From assembly GCA_039602395.1 (NCBI GenBank), contig JBCNJP010000020.1, forward strand, positions 23,972,483-24,036,482: a stretch of DNA of 64,000 bases. Reading direction: 5' to 3'. The stretch is from Deinandra increscens subsp. villosa. Taxonomy: Eukaryota > Streptophyta > Magnoliopsida > Asterales > Asteraceae. Below the pieces are notes generated by a model. That model made no database searches, was not told the DNA's origin, and saw only the letters and a list, made by a program, of their open reading frames with translations. This document shows positions 1 through 12,000 of this stretch, in pieces; the first letter of the stretch is position 1, and each line of letters begins with the position of its first letter. A program made the position numbers and the translations under genes.

Positions 1-10
1 ATTAATTGTC

Positions 11-317
11 TGATGCGAAATTGATTCAATAGATTGGGATAGTTAGCTCGAGATCGAATTACTCAATGGTCAAGCTAAATCAACACTCAGAGATTCAAGA
101 AAATAAGAATTGAATCTGGTGATTATGTTGAAGATGGGTGTTTGTGTTGAACACAGTTAGAGAGAATAGGAAGACGAATACATTCATTTCATTCATAACC
201 CCTTTACAATCATGATCCTCCTATTTATACACCATTTACAACTAAAGACTAACAACTAACTAACCCTTTGAACTAACTTTCCATTTCTTAACTAACCTTA
301 TTATTAGGTACGTATCA
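11..317 (-). repeat. Left LTR (3' LTR of the minus-strand element)
   Basis: A 307-base terminal repeat matching 2168-2385 plus 5770-5852 with few differences. On the minus strand it begins TGATACGTACC and ends GCATCA, so it has the usual TG...CA ends. The other copy ends GCATGA, one change. It is preceded by the target-duplication copy TTGTC at 6-10. Confidence 0.88.
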
Positions 318-320
318 ATA

Positions 321-333
321 CCTTCCCCTTGAA
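321..333 (-). other. Polypurine tract of the LTR element
   Basis: On the minus strand the bases are CAAGGGGAAGG, separated by three bases from the start of the 3' LTR. This is where plus-strand DNA synthesis would be primed. Its position on the LTR-proximal side fixes the element's direction. Confidence 0.75.
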
Positions 334-417
334 AAGATCCTTGTCCTCAAGGATCATAGGTAAAAAAAATGGTGTCTTCTTCATTTTAGTACAAGGACCC
401 ATGAATGCTCAAAATCT

Positions 418-1539
418 TTAACATTTTTTCTTCCATTTCCACTTCACTAACCACCTTCCCACCTTCTTCTTTTTATACTTGAACATCCAATTCTTAATAA
501 CATCTCGATTTCCCTTGAATCTATTGGTTTTTGCTTGGCTTTGACTTCTGAAAAAGTCAACTGCAGCCTCAAATTGCCATTTCAAATTGTAACTCATATA
601 CTTAGCAGCCCCAAAACGAGTTTCTTCATCAACATACACAATTTTGGCAGTTCCATTTACTACTTTATCAGCTCCATACCCACATTTAGCATCTCCATAC
701 AGAGTTAAAAAAATGCCCATATTAGAATCTATATGACTTTTCTTGGAAACTTCTTCTTGTGCAACTTCTATCTCTTTTTGTGCACTCACAGCCTCATCTA
801 TGTGTGTTACTAAGAATTCCTCATGCTCCTTTTGAACTTTGTTCGTTACACAATAATCTTGACCCATTAACATGGTATAATTGTCCTTCTCTATCCTAGA
901 TTTATAACCTTCAGTTCTAATACTCTCTTGAGAATCAAAAACTATATTTCCCTTAACATCCACATTAGGGTCATCATTATCCAAAAGACATGAAAAGTCA
1001 CGAATTGATTGAATCCCAAAAATTTTAGTATGTTGGTATTCCAAAACAGTCTCTTGCAAGATTGCAAGATCATAAGCCTCTTTCATACTTTGTGGATTAT
1101 ACATCCTTACTATAGATTTGATATCTTCTTTCATTCCCTCAAGGAAACAATTTAAGGCATGCTCTTCAGGTAGATGTAAATGACTTGTACTAAGGACAAA
1201 CAAATCATAATATTCTCTTATTGATGCCTTTTGTTTTAGGCATTCTAAAACCGATACTTGATCATCAACCATATTTCCAAATTGTATCTTCAAAGCACTT
1301 ACAAGTTCCCTCCAACTCAAGATTACCCCATTATTTTCCTTAAGATATGAATAATACCAAAATAATGCACTATTTTCAAAATGGATTGATGCTAATGGTA
1401 CCTTTAAAGCATCTAAAATATTATGTGTTTGAAAGAATTTCTCAGATCCGTATAACCAATAAGAGAGATTCTCACCTTTGAATTTTGGAAAGTTTATTTC
1501 CTGAATTGACACCTCTTGATTTCTTGCAGCCTCCCCCAT
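418..1539 (-). CDS. Retrotransposon gag-like protein
   Basis: A 373-residue open frame between the two LTRs, about 630 bases downstream of the primer-binding site. Residues about 17-170 resemble the plant retrotransposon gag domain: an opening FPKFKGENLSYWLYGSEKFF segment, an aromatic FWYYSYL block, SWRELVSALKIQFG and a run ending in LAILQETVLEYQ. Gag proteins build the virus-like particle that packages element RNA. The C-terminal half is less recognisable and ends in a basic, tryptophan-containing tail. I see no CCHC zinc knuckle, which many gags carry. There is no pol frame beside it. The frame is intact, so it may still be translated. Start choice: first Met of the frame; a basic leader may lie upstream. 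Confidence 0.82.
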   Translation of the reverse strand: MGEAARNQEVSIQEINFPKFKGENLSYWLYGSEKFFQTHNILDALKVPLASIHFENSALFWYYSYLKENNGVILSWRELVSALKIQFGNMVDDQVSVLECLKQKASIREYYDLFVLSTSHLHLPEEHALNCFLEGMKEDIKSIVRMYNPQSMKEAYDLAILQETVLEYQHTKIFGIQSIRDFSCLLDNDDPNVDVKGNIVFDSQESIRTEGYKSRIEKDNYTMLMGQDYCVTNKVQKEHEEFLVTHIDEAVSAQKEIEVAQEEVSKKSHIDSNMGIFLTLYGDAKCGYGADKVVNGTAKIVYVDEETRFGAAKYMSYNLKWQFEAAVDFFRSQSQAKTNRFKGNRDVIKNWMFKYKKKKVGRWLVKWKWKKKC

Positions 1540-2154
1540 TATCCGAACCCCCTACTGGACATCGATTTATGATTTTTGCCACAAATTCAATCTTTTCTTT
1601 TATTTTGTAGTAATCGATTCAACCCAGAAATCACGCTACTGAACATCGGTTTATGATATTTGCCACAAATTTAATCTCCTTTTTAGTAACTGATACAAGA
1701 ATGAGCACTTGAATTTGCATGTTTTTTTTTTCACCTGGCTGCACAATTCTCGGTACCCACTGTATTTCCGTTCACTTATTGAAACACAATCGCTTCTCTG
1801 ATCAATTTTGAATTACGACCCTCGTTGATTAGATTAGGGATTCTTTCAATTGATGATTCTCACCACTGATACGAGTGAAGGGTTGAATTAGCCTGTTGAT
1901 TCTCACCATTGATGAATATGATTGAGAAGTACCCCTGTGTTTCCGATTTTTTTTTACTGAATCTTCAATTAGGCTTCTTTGAAGAATCGTGATTTTAAGG
2001 CTCAGCTACTCGACTCCTTGCATCCAATGGGTTTTTTTTTTCTTCTATTTGGACTTCAGGATTTTGAATTGAAAAGTCTCGTACCTTATTCTCTATTAGG
2101 ATTCTCGATTAGCGCTTCTTCAAGAGTTGCGATCTTAAATTCCAAGGATCACAA

Positions 2155-2166
2155 GCTCTGATACCA
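2155..2166 (-). other. Primer-binding site for initiator tRNA-Met
   Basis: On the minus strand this reads TGGTATCAGAGC, the standard plant primer-binding site complementary to the 3' end of initiator tRNA-Met. It lies one base from the end of the right-hand LTR. It confirms both the direction and the LTR edge at 2168. Confidence 0.9.
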
Positions 2167-2167
2167 T

Positions 2168-2385
2168 TCATGCAAAATTGATTCAATAGATTGGGATAGT
2201 TAGCTCGAGATCGAATTACTCAATGGTCAAGCTAAATCAACACTCAGAGATTCAAGAAAATAAGAATTGAATCTGGTGATTATGTTGAAGATGGGTGTTT
2301 GTGTTGAACACAGTTAGAGAGAATAGGAAGAAGAATATCATATTCATAACCCCTTTACAATCATGATCCTCCTATTTATACACCA
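2168..2385 (-). repeat. Right LTR (5' LTR), first part
   Basis: Matches the inner two thirds of the left LTR (11-317). It stops abruptly at 2385, in the sequence CACCA, where the Helitron begins. The remainder resumes at 5770. Confidence 0.88.
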
Positions 2386-5300
2386 TCTATCTATAACTAT
2401 AATAAACACAAGTTTTTGCTGTCCAGGTGGCACATTTTAAGGTATGCCACCTAGGATTAGTGCTTTCTTAAAATCAAGCCACCTAAGCAAGTGCCTATGT
2501 GTCAATTTCTCAAAATTTACGATTAAAAAAATTCAACAAAAAAATAAAAACCCTCGCGGATCTGTGACCCATTCAAACGATCCGTTTTTTTGTTAAACCC
2601 GACATATATAACCTTATTGTTGTGAAGAATGTCATTCTTAACCCTAATCGCCTGGCTCCCTTCATCGTCTTCTGGTAGTCATCGCTGCTGCTGCCCTACG
2701 CGAAACTGCTCATTGAGGAGGTTGCAATCCGCAAACATTATTTCCTAAGATGTCAATATCGTGTTGCTCATATAGAGCTTCATGTGCTCAGGTATGCTTC
2801 TTATCAAGCGCCGTCTATTAATGTTTCTGGTCGTTAATTCGAGTGTTTACAATCCCCTTCCCCCCGTATTATATCTTTAAAGATCTATTGAATCAATTGC
2901 CATTATTATTTTGTACAGAATTGCATGTGTTAGGGATGTATGCATTTGGATTTGGGTGTTTTGACTTTATTTGGTGAAATAGCAGGCTTTGAGACCAACA
3001 GGAACATGTCGGTAGGGTCTTTAACGTTCTTGGATTCAAGAACCCTATTATCCTTATGGGTATATTCTTTATTCATAGGTAATTCATGTTATAACATTGA
3101 TTTTTGATGTTAATCATCAGAAAGTTCTTGGAATTCAATAACCCTAATTTCCTCATGGGTATATTTCATTCACAGATAGTTCATGTGAATGCTCTTCATC
3201 TGGGAATATAATCTATGGATTTTTTCTTATCTGTTCAAATATGATGAAGTTATTTATTAGAATTTATGTTTAGTAATCTTACGTTGGTTTTGTTTTATCA
3301 TCCGTCGGCTTCCTAGGGGCTTTTGATTTCACATATAAATTGAGATCTTTAATTTTGGGCTTTTCAATGAGTCTGCAGATCTTGAGGCTAAGCAACTCAA
3401 AGATGGCTAAGATCTGGAATTTATATGTATTTATTTGAAAATATTAACTCATCTAAGATGTATTATGTTTCATGTCCTCCCTTTTCTGTATTTATTTGTA
3501 TTGGTATATTTTAGCTTCATATTGTATGTTCTTTTTACCATGGTCTTCCGCAAATCTCTTCTGCAATCCTTGTGAATTTGACATATTTCTTGCTTTTGCA
3601 CATTTCAATTGATTATCACCATTGCTGGATTCATTTATGTAAATTTTGCCACAGATTATTTATGTTCAAAACTTTTGTTACAGTTATTCATATATGCAGA
3701 GTTTACAAATATTCTTTCGATATAGAAAAAAATATGTTTTTTAGTATTATTACAAAATGCATATTTTAACTCTCAGTAACTATCCTTAACATTCAGATGT
3801 GACAAACCTTCGCTCTCAAAGCCCCTGCTCTTTAACTCTGTTCAAATTGTTGAAATCGTGTATGGATTCATAGTATTCTACTAGATATGTTTATTGCCTA
3901 TGAGTTGAATCCCTTTATAAACTTTTAAATGAATATGTACATTTAATATCACCCGGTCTTATAGTATTTAGTGTGTATGTTTTCCTGTTTCATACAAAAT
4001 TGAAAAAAATAAATTTCATTCTTTGGTTTTTTTTTTAGAATATGTGTATGTATTGCTCATAAATGATTATCATTTAGGTAACGTGTTGATCTTCTTAATA
4101 TGCTTAGTATGCATTGTTTTTGGGGTTTATCAGTGTGTTTCGGTTTACACCCCATATGTTTTGTTTTGCTTTATGTTGAGAGTATGTCTATGTTGTATTG
4201 CAAAAATTATTGATTAATATTTGCTTTTTTACTTCTACAAACTTTCACCATTAGTTTATATCTACTTTATGATTATCCATCTTCCTTAATAGTATATTAA
4301 TCATCTTTTTGTTTCAGGTACACACAATGAATGTATCATTATAGAAATTGTACTGAAGGTACTTTGATTATTATTTCTCATTAAAATGTTTTAAAATTTT
4401 AGATTAGCTCACTGTCAAAAAGAAAGACGTTAAGCTTATGTTTAGATGTCTTTTGTATGCATGGTGCATAAATTGATCAGCATATTTAGTCACTTGTAAG
4501 TCCAACAATAGGTTGATTAAGATAGTCATGCTCTGATTATACATCCATAAATTACTGAATTTGACTTTACAAAGTCAACCTTTTACTATTTTTCTGTGAT
4601 GATCTCAAAATGCAACTAGGAAATCCAGTTTTGGATTGTGATCAGGATAGTCATGTTTATTATACATCCATAACGATGAATTGGTACTTGAATTTGAAAT
4701 GATGTTTATTCAAAGTGACTAATATGATTATGTGGAAAGTTCGTTATTGATAGTGAACTTTTTAATAGAATATAGATGTCATGTTAATGTTTTCTTTTTA
4801 ATTGTTCTCAACTATCATCGATTTCTAATGCAATAGTAAACTCTATGCTAAGGGTAAGAATGATCAATTTGTTTCTTTTTAAACATCTATTTCTTTTACT
4901 TTAAAACTTATTTGTTTTATTTAATTTCCATAATTCAATAAAATTTACCATAGTAGTAGATTATTTTTGAAGTATATGAAGATGATGGGTTTTGATGTTC
5001 AATTGCAGAAACTTCCTAACTGAAGTGAGAGGCTTATGCATATAACTGTTCATTGGATGTTCCCATTCTGAGAAACAGGTTTAGAGTTCCATATAAAAAG
5101 TCATTTGAAATTCTTCATGGGTTCTCTTGCTAATCATCCAACAAATGACGTCAACTATCAAAAAGAAGGTTACAATATCTATTAATAGATTAGATAAAAT
5201 GAAATATCATGTTATTTATAACTTATATTTTAATTTTTGGTCTGTGATATGAATTTGTTTGTTTCTTGATTTGGTTGCAGAAATGGGAGACCATGGTCTA

Positions 5301-5769
5301 TGGTACATTTTTCCTTTTAGACCAACTAATTTAAAGCATAAATCAATCTTTAAGAGTGAGGTGTAAAAATTATAGTATTTTTAGGTCTAATATAATTTCA
5401 TTCACTACAAGTTGCAAATGGGTACCTGAGGCTAGGGCTGCATCTCAAAAGTCAAAACATAGTAGCTGTGTGCCATATGAAACAATTCTGGTGCACTTAG
5501 GTTGATTCATACGTTTTGTGCCCTATAATTTTGTGTGCCATATGAAACAATTCTGGTGCACTTGGGTTGATTCATACTTTTTGTGCCCTATAATTTCATT
5601 GACTGCGTGTTTTGTATTTCTTTGTTTTGGATTGATCATTGATTGAATACTAATCAACACTTTTTACCAAGTTACTTAGTGCTTTAACCACCAATTTAGT
5701 TTAATTCTATATTACATTTCATGTTTTTTTATATCGGAGCCTCGGGTATATACCCGGGTCACTGACTAG
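2386..5769 (+). mobile_element. Non-autonomous Helitron inserted in the LTR
   Basis: The intact left LTR gives the empty site, so both edges are known to the base. The element starts TCTATCTATAACTATAAT and ends CTAG. It sits between A (2385) and T (5770) with no target duplication, which is the Helitron rule. A perfect 14-base palindrome CGGGTATATACCCG (5743-5756) lies ten bases before CTAG, as expected for the 3' terminator hairpin. The interior (3384 bases) has no Rep/helicase frame, so it depends on an autonomous partner. Around 2630-2800 it holds less AT-rich sequence with a possible splice donor (AG|GTATGC near 2790), and several pyrimidine-AG sites follow (for example near 5277). This could be captured gene sequence, but I could not name a donor gene. 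Confidence 0.92.
5468..5597 (+). repeat. 65-base tandem duplication near the Helitron 3' end
   Basis: Two copies (5468-5532 and 5533-5597) beginning GTGTGCCATATGAAAC and ending CCCTATAATTT, differing at only a few bases. They lie inside the Helitron about 170 bases from its 3' end. Confidence 0.85.
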
Positions 5770-5852
5770 TTTACAACTAAAGACTAACAACTAACTAACC
5801 CTTTGAACTAATTTTCCATTTCTTAACTAACCTTATTATTAGGTACGTATCA
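5770..5852 (-). repeat. Right LTR (5' LTR), second part
   Basis: Starts TTTACAACTAAAG and continues to TACGTATCA, matching the left LTR exactly where the first part stopped. No bases are lost or duplicated at the join. It is followed by the target duplication TTGTC at 5853-5857. Confidence 0.88.
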
Positions 5853-6210
5853 TTGTCGTCGACTTCTCTCTATGTGAATTATGATAACCTCTATTTATTT
5901 TTTTCTTTCCACTTTCTGGCCAATACTCATTGCAGGCTTTGCAGCCCCAACATGACTTTAAAAAAAAAATCTAAGCCCATTGTTATCTCGATTTTCTGAT
6001 TTTGGCAATAGAAGCCCAACTCCTTTTACTTTAATCGCAGCCCATGTGAACTTTTATCTAATCCAATTAGTCCATGATCCAACTAATAGTTTGACTTGAT
6101 TAATTGGTGGTTCATCACATCATGTAATCAAAGCTATCCGTCACTCTCATCTTTGTATTGTCTGAATGAACCGTCTCCGTTTTAGCACGTCTTCTCGTGA
6201 ACTCTTAGAT

Positions 6211-6509
6211 GGTGTTTGGTTCGTGAAATGTAATGGAATTGGAATTGTAAAGTTTTCTTTTTAAAAGTTGAGCTTAGTTGGGTTATGGACAAATTTAAAT
6301 TGAAATGAATTTCTTTATTAATGGAATTTGAGGCTATTTAACTTTCCTTCATTAAAGTGAAGGATTTCTAAGAAATGTTGAAATGGTATTAAACTTCATT
6401 GATTTAAGGAATTCATTGCATTTCAAATTCTTTCGTTACATAACTAAACACAACTTTAAAATGAAAACTTTGCAATTTTAATTTCATTATATTTCACGAA
6501 CCAAACACC
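6211..6509. mobile_element. MITE with a 19-base perfect terminal inverted repeat
   Basis: Begins GGTGTTTGGTTCGTGAAAT and ends with its exact reverse complement; the similarity extends inward (TAATGGAATT against AATTTCATTA). The 299-base size and lack of coding capacity fit a miniature inverted-repeat element. The GGTGTTTGGT end resembles Tourist/PIF-Harbinger or hAT MITEs of plants. I could not define the target duplication, so the superfamily is open. Confidence 0.8.
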
Positions 6510-6656
6510 TTCAAAGTTTCATTTGAAGATTGAATTTTTTATCTCCGGTTTAGCTCAACTTTATCATTTTAACTCATTTCTACTCCTGGTCTCTCGAAAC
6601 ACCTGAAATTCAAATGTGAGTAAATTAGGAGTAATATTCTATCAAAACAGTTCATA

Positions 6657-6941
6657 TCTATACTATATTATAATGCATATAAGGAGGACAAGCATATATA
6701 TAAAAAGTATATTATAATTTCTTAAAATATTAAGAGTTTAAGGGGTATAATAGTCTTTTAAACAAAAATTAAATGTCTTTTAATGAAAAATAAAAATTCA
6801 AACAATTTATTTAATGATAAATGAATTTGTAATGATTTATACATATGAAGTAAAAATAATTTTAACACAATTATTTTTAAATACATAAACGAATACCGTG
6901 TTGTAAATGGTCACTGCCACAACATGCTGGTTTCCTACTAG
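6657..6941 (+). mobile_element. Candidate short non-autonomous Helitron
   Basis: Starts A|TCTATACTATATTATAATGC, a close match to common plant Helitron 5' ends, and ends CTACTAG|T. A possible stem TGTTGT/ACAACA lies before the 3' end, but it is weaker and further away than usual. There is no empty site in the window to confirm it. Confidence 0.4.
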
Positions 6942-9079
6942 TACTATTTTAAATGTAAGAAATAGTTGACTAGAAAGATGTACAAATCAAAATACATCAT
7001 ATGTATTCCTTCTAAATCATATAAATTACATATTTACCCAACTCAAAACAATAATTACATATATACCCCCCCCCCCTCCACCCATATTTATTCATTTTAT
7101 TTTATTTTGTTAAAAATAAAATACATAATAACTATTTTACCCTTATTTAGTTTAAACTTTCTTAAAAGAGGGGATTTACGTAATTGTTTCTTAAAAGTAA
7201 TTGTTTTTTTAGATGGGTAAATATATAAAATTGTTTATTAATTAAGAAAGGATAAAGTAAAGAAGAACAAGTGGGGGTGGGGTTATAGAAAAAAGAACCA
7301 AGTACCAAACCTTAGAATATACCTTTATCCCACTTTTCCTTTGGATAATAGAATATGCCGTTACTCATCCCACTTTGAAAAATCTAACGGATCTTTTACT
7401 ATATGCTTTTTCTTTTTTTGACGGCTCATAATATGCTCTTCTATAGTTCTATCTCATCTTAACATCATCCTTTACATAATATTATTTCGTATTTGAATTG
7501 TGAATTCGGTTTAGAGTTTGGTGGATGTGTGTGTTTTATTCAGATTATTCGGTTATCTTTTTAAAGTGAATAAGATTTTGTTTTTATTTTTATATTTTCA
7601 TAAATAATGTAATACAACATTTCAAACATTTAGCTCATTCCCATGACTCGTGAGTTTAATAGTCCACAACCCAAATCACATGTGTTGGAAAAACCCAAGA
7701 TGAAAGTTTCATTTTTCATCAAACAAGTTTTTTTTTGTTTAAGACTATATTCGGGTTTTGTATGTCGTATCATGGTTCTAAACTCTTAAGATATGTTAAA
7801 ATGCATGTTGTTCGTTTCTTTTTTGTTGTTATTCTGAAAAGTAGGCTATGTTATTCGGTTGAATATGGTTGAATTCAGTTTTATCCGAAACCGATCCGAA
7901 TTGAATACGATTGACTACGGTTCAGTTAGGATCTTTTTCAATACAGTTTTTTTTTCCGGTTTACAGACAAGCTAAAACAAAATTTCGACCCGAATAAACC
8001 GTAAACCAAACCGATGAATGATATAAAAATGAAAAATGGTGTCATCTAGATAGCGACACAAGTTGTCTAGTGATAGTCATAAAGATGTGTAATTGTATTT
8101 TCATTGTAATTTGATCATTCATCAGGATAAAATGTTATTTAAAAAATATGGGGTTTGATTTAAAAAAGATGTTGATTATATGTAATTACAAGATGTTGCT
8201 CTTCGCGGCGAACTCAATTCGATGAATTTTTAGAAAGCCTATGTTTGAAGTCACTATGTAGAAGACGACACACACATATAAAAGCACAATTAATCTCGCT
8301 TCGTAAAAAAAACTTGCAAATAATCGAGCAAGGAACCAAAAGTTCATAAACCAATAATAATAGTGGTTACAGCAGAGTGCAAGAACAGTAAACTAACACA
8401 ACGAACTAAAATATACAAAAAAAAGACAAAACAAAAAGCATAGAAGCCGCAATTAGCTCAACTTATAACATACTATTTATGATCATACTGCTCAAACACA
8501 GTTTTAACGGATCAAATTCACCAAAAAGATAAAATACATATTTCACCTTTCATATTACATGTTTACATATCTCATTAAAATTAACTTATTGTAAGCAAAA
8601 AAGATAAATTACATATTTCACCTTCTATACACATTTACATATTTCATTAAAATTAACTTATTGAATGACTTGAAAACATACAAACATCTCTAAATAAAAA
8701 TGTTAGAAAACTTCACTTCAAAACAAGAATCAACCATAATCCAAATACATAAATTGAAGTTTGGAACGTAAATTGAAAAGTTAAAAATTGGGTTAGTGTT
8801 GTCTACCGATTATTCCTTCTTTTATGATCACACATCAAGGAAGAGGTGGCAAATGCAGGTGCCACATGTCAACCTCTAATACGCCAGAATGATCAAGTTT
8901 TTTCATACTTTTGTTACAGTTAAACCAACCGATGCCACTGTTGAACATTCCTTTCACATATACAAGAAAATTTTCACCCTTTCGAAAGACAGAGTACAAA
9001 TCTAGTAGTACAAACCATCAAATGGTATCTAACCATGAATCAAAATCATCAAGTGGTCCAGATTTCGACTGGTGTTGCG

Positions 9080-12000
9080 CTATGTGACGCATCGAGCAGC
9101 AGATGGAGTAGAAGTTTCCTTGAGCAAGTCATCGAGCTCTCCGTCAATATCAAAATCTAGTGTATTTTTCTTGGTTGATGATGATGCCTGCTTCTCCTTC
9201 AAGTTAACATCATCGAACGAATCAAGTAGTATATCAAGCTCGGTTTCAGCTGCTGCTTCTGCTTTCAGTTTCGATTCGTTTGCAACAGATTTTGGGTTTG
9301 AATTTGGTGTGGGCTTCCGGTGGTGGTGGTGATGGTGGATGCTTCGCGTTCTTGAATTTCTTCAAAATGCTGTTGAGGTTGCTACATTAAGTTCAAAGAT
9401 ATGGAAATAGTTAAAGGAGTTATATATTGTCTTCAAACATAAGATAACTTTTAAATAAGATGATTTAACATGTTTTAAGACACTAAAAGTAAAAATGCAC
9501 TTTGGGAAAATTTCAATGCCTTAGTTCAAAGCATTTCATTTTCTTATTTTATCTATTTAACCGGTTATAGGCAAACGAATCACCATTACACGTAGGAATT
9601 ACTGTGTACCTGTTCGAGAAGGAACATATCTGCCTCCATGAAAAGCCTTTTTGGTAGATCTATCTTCGCAAGTTGCTCTGCAAGAGCATGCATATTCAGA
9701 GACAGAAATGAAGCCTACACATGTAAACAACAGTATAAGTCTTAAAAGATTTTTTCTTTTTATCCGATGATATTTTTATTGAAAAGTTTCTGTTATGTCT
9801 CTAACCGATCAAATACTACTAGATGACCCATTTTTACCTCTAATGCTATGGTACATTGATACTGAGAGTAAAAGAGATGTCCTATTGAGATGATTTATAT
9901 AATACATTGTTACACATATACATAGACAGAGATCCAAGTACCCTAATCTCGGCTAACAACCATAACCCCTAAGAATATATATTATTTACCTATTTTATCA
10001 TATTATTTTTTGTAACTGTAGTTAGCGATTCAACCCATAATTTTCATCCAAACCAGACCATAAACAGCCTTAGGTCCAGTAAGTTTTTGTTCCTCTAAAC
10101 TCTAATCTGTCTTTATTAAGGTAATCTCAAATACTTAAGCCAGTCCAACAAGGCAACAAGTTCCTTATATTCTGTCAAGTTTGGCAATACAATGTAAACT
10201 TCATACATATCATGCTTACAAACTATGATAACATCCACAAGAAGATGAAGATAGTGCTTCTAGTAGTGCTGATTTAATTAGTCAAAATCAGAAATAAAAT
10301 GACTATCTTCGTCAAGATAAAAATGGCAGTAAAATTCAAGACTTCAAACTATGGCAGCTAAGCTTTAAAATAAGTACTTATTGTTCTCATTTGTAAAGCT
10401 AGAATTTCCAGAAGTTAAGGACTATGGCTATTTCAAGTTAACCAAAAAAGAACATGACCCACTAACCCCATCTATTTTTTCTGTTAAGTCTATGTGAAAA
10501 GTCTAAAATACCCTTAAATAAAATATATATTAAAAAAAAGAACTCAAATCGTCGATCATGTCTGTTTTGAGGAAGAAATGGTCTAACAGCTGAGAATTTC
10601 ATCATCTCCAGTCATCTTGATCCCCATAGGTAACAGGCTTTTCCCACTAAAACCAAAGTCACAACACACATTGGGGGGGAGAGAGAGAGAGAGAGTAAAA
10701 AGGAGAGACTTAGAAGAGAATTTGGGGGATTCAAATACGGACTTGAAAACTAGATCCAAACTCTTTCATTTCCCCCCTTACGTAATACGGCTAAGCTGTT
10801 CGGAAAAAGAAAAATAAAACCGTAATATGGCTAATTGATTTCATCTAGGGATCTTTTTTTCTTCTTCGATCCATCCATAGATACTCCTTCTACCTCCTCG
10901 GTGTCACATCCCTTGGTAGAATTCATGTTTTCCATGTTAGCTTCATAACTTTTAGACTTATACTTTTGGATCAAATCAAGGACCAATTAAAATCTCACCT
11001 TCTAGTTACTTATTTACTCTTCGATGATTAATGAAGTGATGATTTAGTAATCTCAAACTTTTGCTTGTTCTATAGCAATTAGGGTCTGCTATGTTTAGTT
11101 ATACAAATTGTTCAGGAATCGAGCTTTTTTCGCTACTCGGATTTTGTTTCGATGAAATTTTGTGATTGTTTGTGCATAATTTGTATGTAGAGATTTGATT
11201 TTATTTTTGTCTTTATTGTTTATTGATGTGAATCAAGATTGTAAAGTTTTGTGTTTAAGTTAATTGTAGCCGGGGGTGATTCAAGTTCTTAAAATTACTA
11301 TCTTCATAAACGTTGTGTTAGGATCAACCCGCCAGCACGGCCCATTTAGCACTCCTACTTAAAGCATAGAGAATAAGTTTTACAAAATTATATCTCAATG
11401 GCAATTGTGCTTATATATTGGGCATATTGATTGTAAACAATCTTAATGAAGAGTTGCTAAATGGGATAATCGATAATAATTTTGAAGTGGGACCTACAAC
11501 TAGAGTGACATTGCAATCAATAATAATCTCAATGTAAGAAATTTTTTAATGAAACAAGAAAGTACCTCATAGCTTGCAGGTTCCTTGTCATCTACAAAGA
11601 AACTATCATTTTGAATAGATGATAGTAAGCTTTCTCCTCGGACAGCAAAGAAGGATTCTTTTCCCAGACCAGAATCTAAAAGGTGAAAGTTTTATACTGT
11701 TAAAAACATGCTTACGTTTTTATATGCTAAATTACTCGGCAAATGTTACTATTATACAACCATTTTATTGACCCCCTATTTTTAAACGCTGAAACATATA
11801 TGTCAACTTGGTGAAAGAACAGCATCAAAATAGATGCCACAATATTGCATTATCTGATAAATGTTACAAAAAATCTTGCAGACTTGTTGCAAAGCTCAAA
11901 AACATGGATGAAAGAGAAATACACATTATTTTTATACATGATTGTTTTGGAGGGAAAAGATGCAATAGCAGTTTAATAAAGCTGTGAACTAAGTTCAAAC

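Larger units (their letters stand above)
11..5852 (-). mobile_element. Gag-only LTR retrotransposon (TR-GAG-like), interrupted by a Helitron
   Basis: A complete, small, non-autonomous LTR retrotransposon read on the minus strand. It has two near-identical LTRs (11-317, and 2168-2385 continued at 5770-5852), a primer-binding site next to the right LTR (2155-2166), a polypurine tract next to the left LTR (about 321-333) and one gag-like open frame. The five bases TTGTC flank it on both sides (6-10 and 5853-5857), as a target-site duplication. The internal region is only about 1.85 kb and has no protease, reverse transcriptase, RNase H or integrase, so movement would need enzymes from another element. 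Plant elements with this layout are known as TR-GAG elements. Without the inserted Helitron the element is about 2.46 kb. LTR similarity and an open gag frame suggest a fairly recent insertion. The superfamily is not certain. Confidence 0.88.
5858..9079. other. Intergenic, AT-rich, with small transposons
   Basis: No gene is supported here. The stretch holds one inverted-repeat transposon (6211-6509), a candidate short Helitron (6657-6941), an 11-base C run (7066-7076) and a degenerate zone near 7850-8000 rich in CGAAACCGA/TCGGTT motifs that looks like an old hAT-type relic. Open frames here are short and low in complexity. Confidence 0.6.

Noticed and set aside
9072..9332. 86-codon plus-strand Ser-rich frame
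   Set aside because: Antisense to the last exon of the minus-strand gene.
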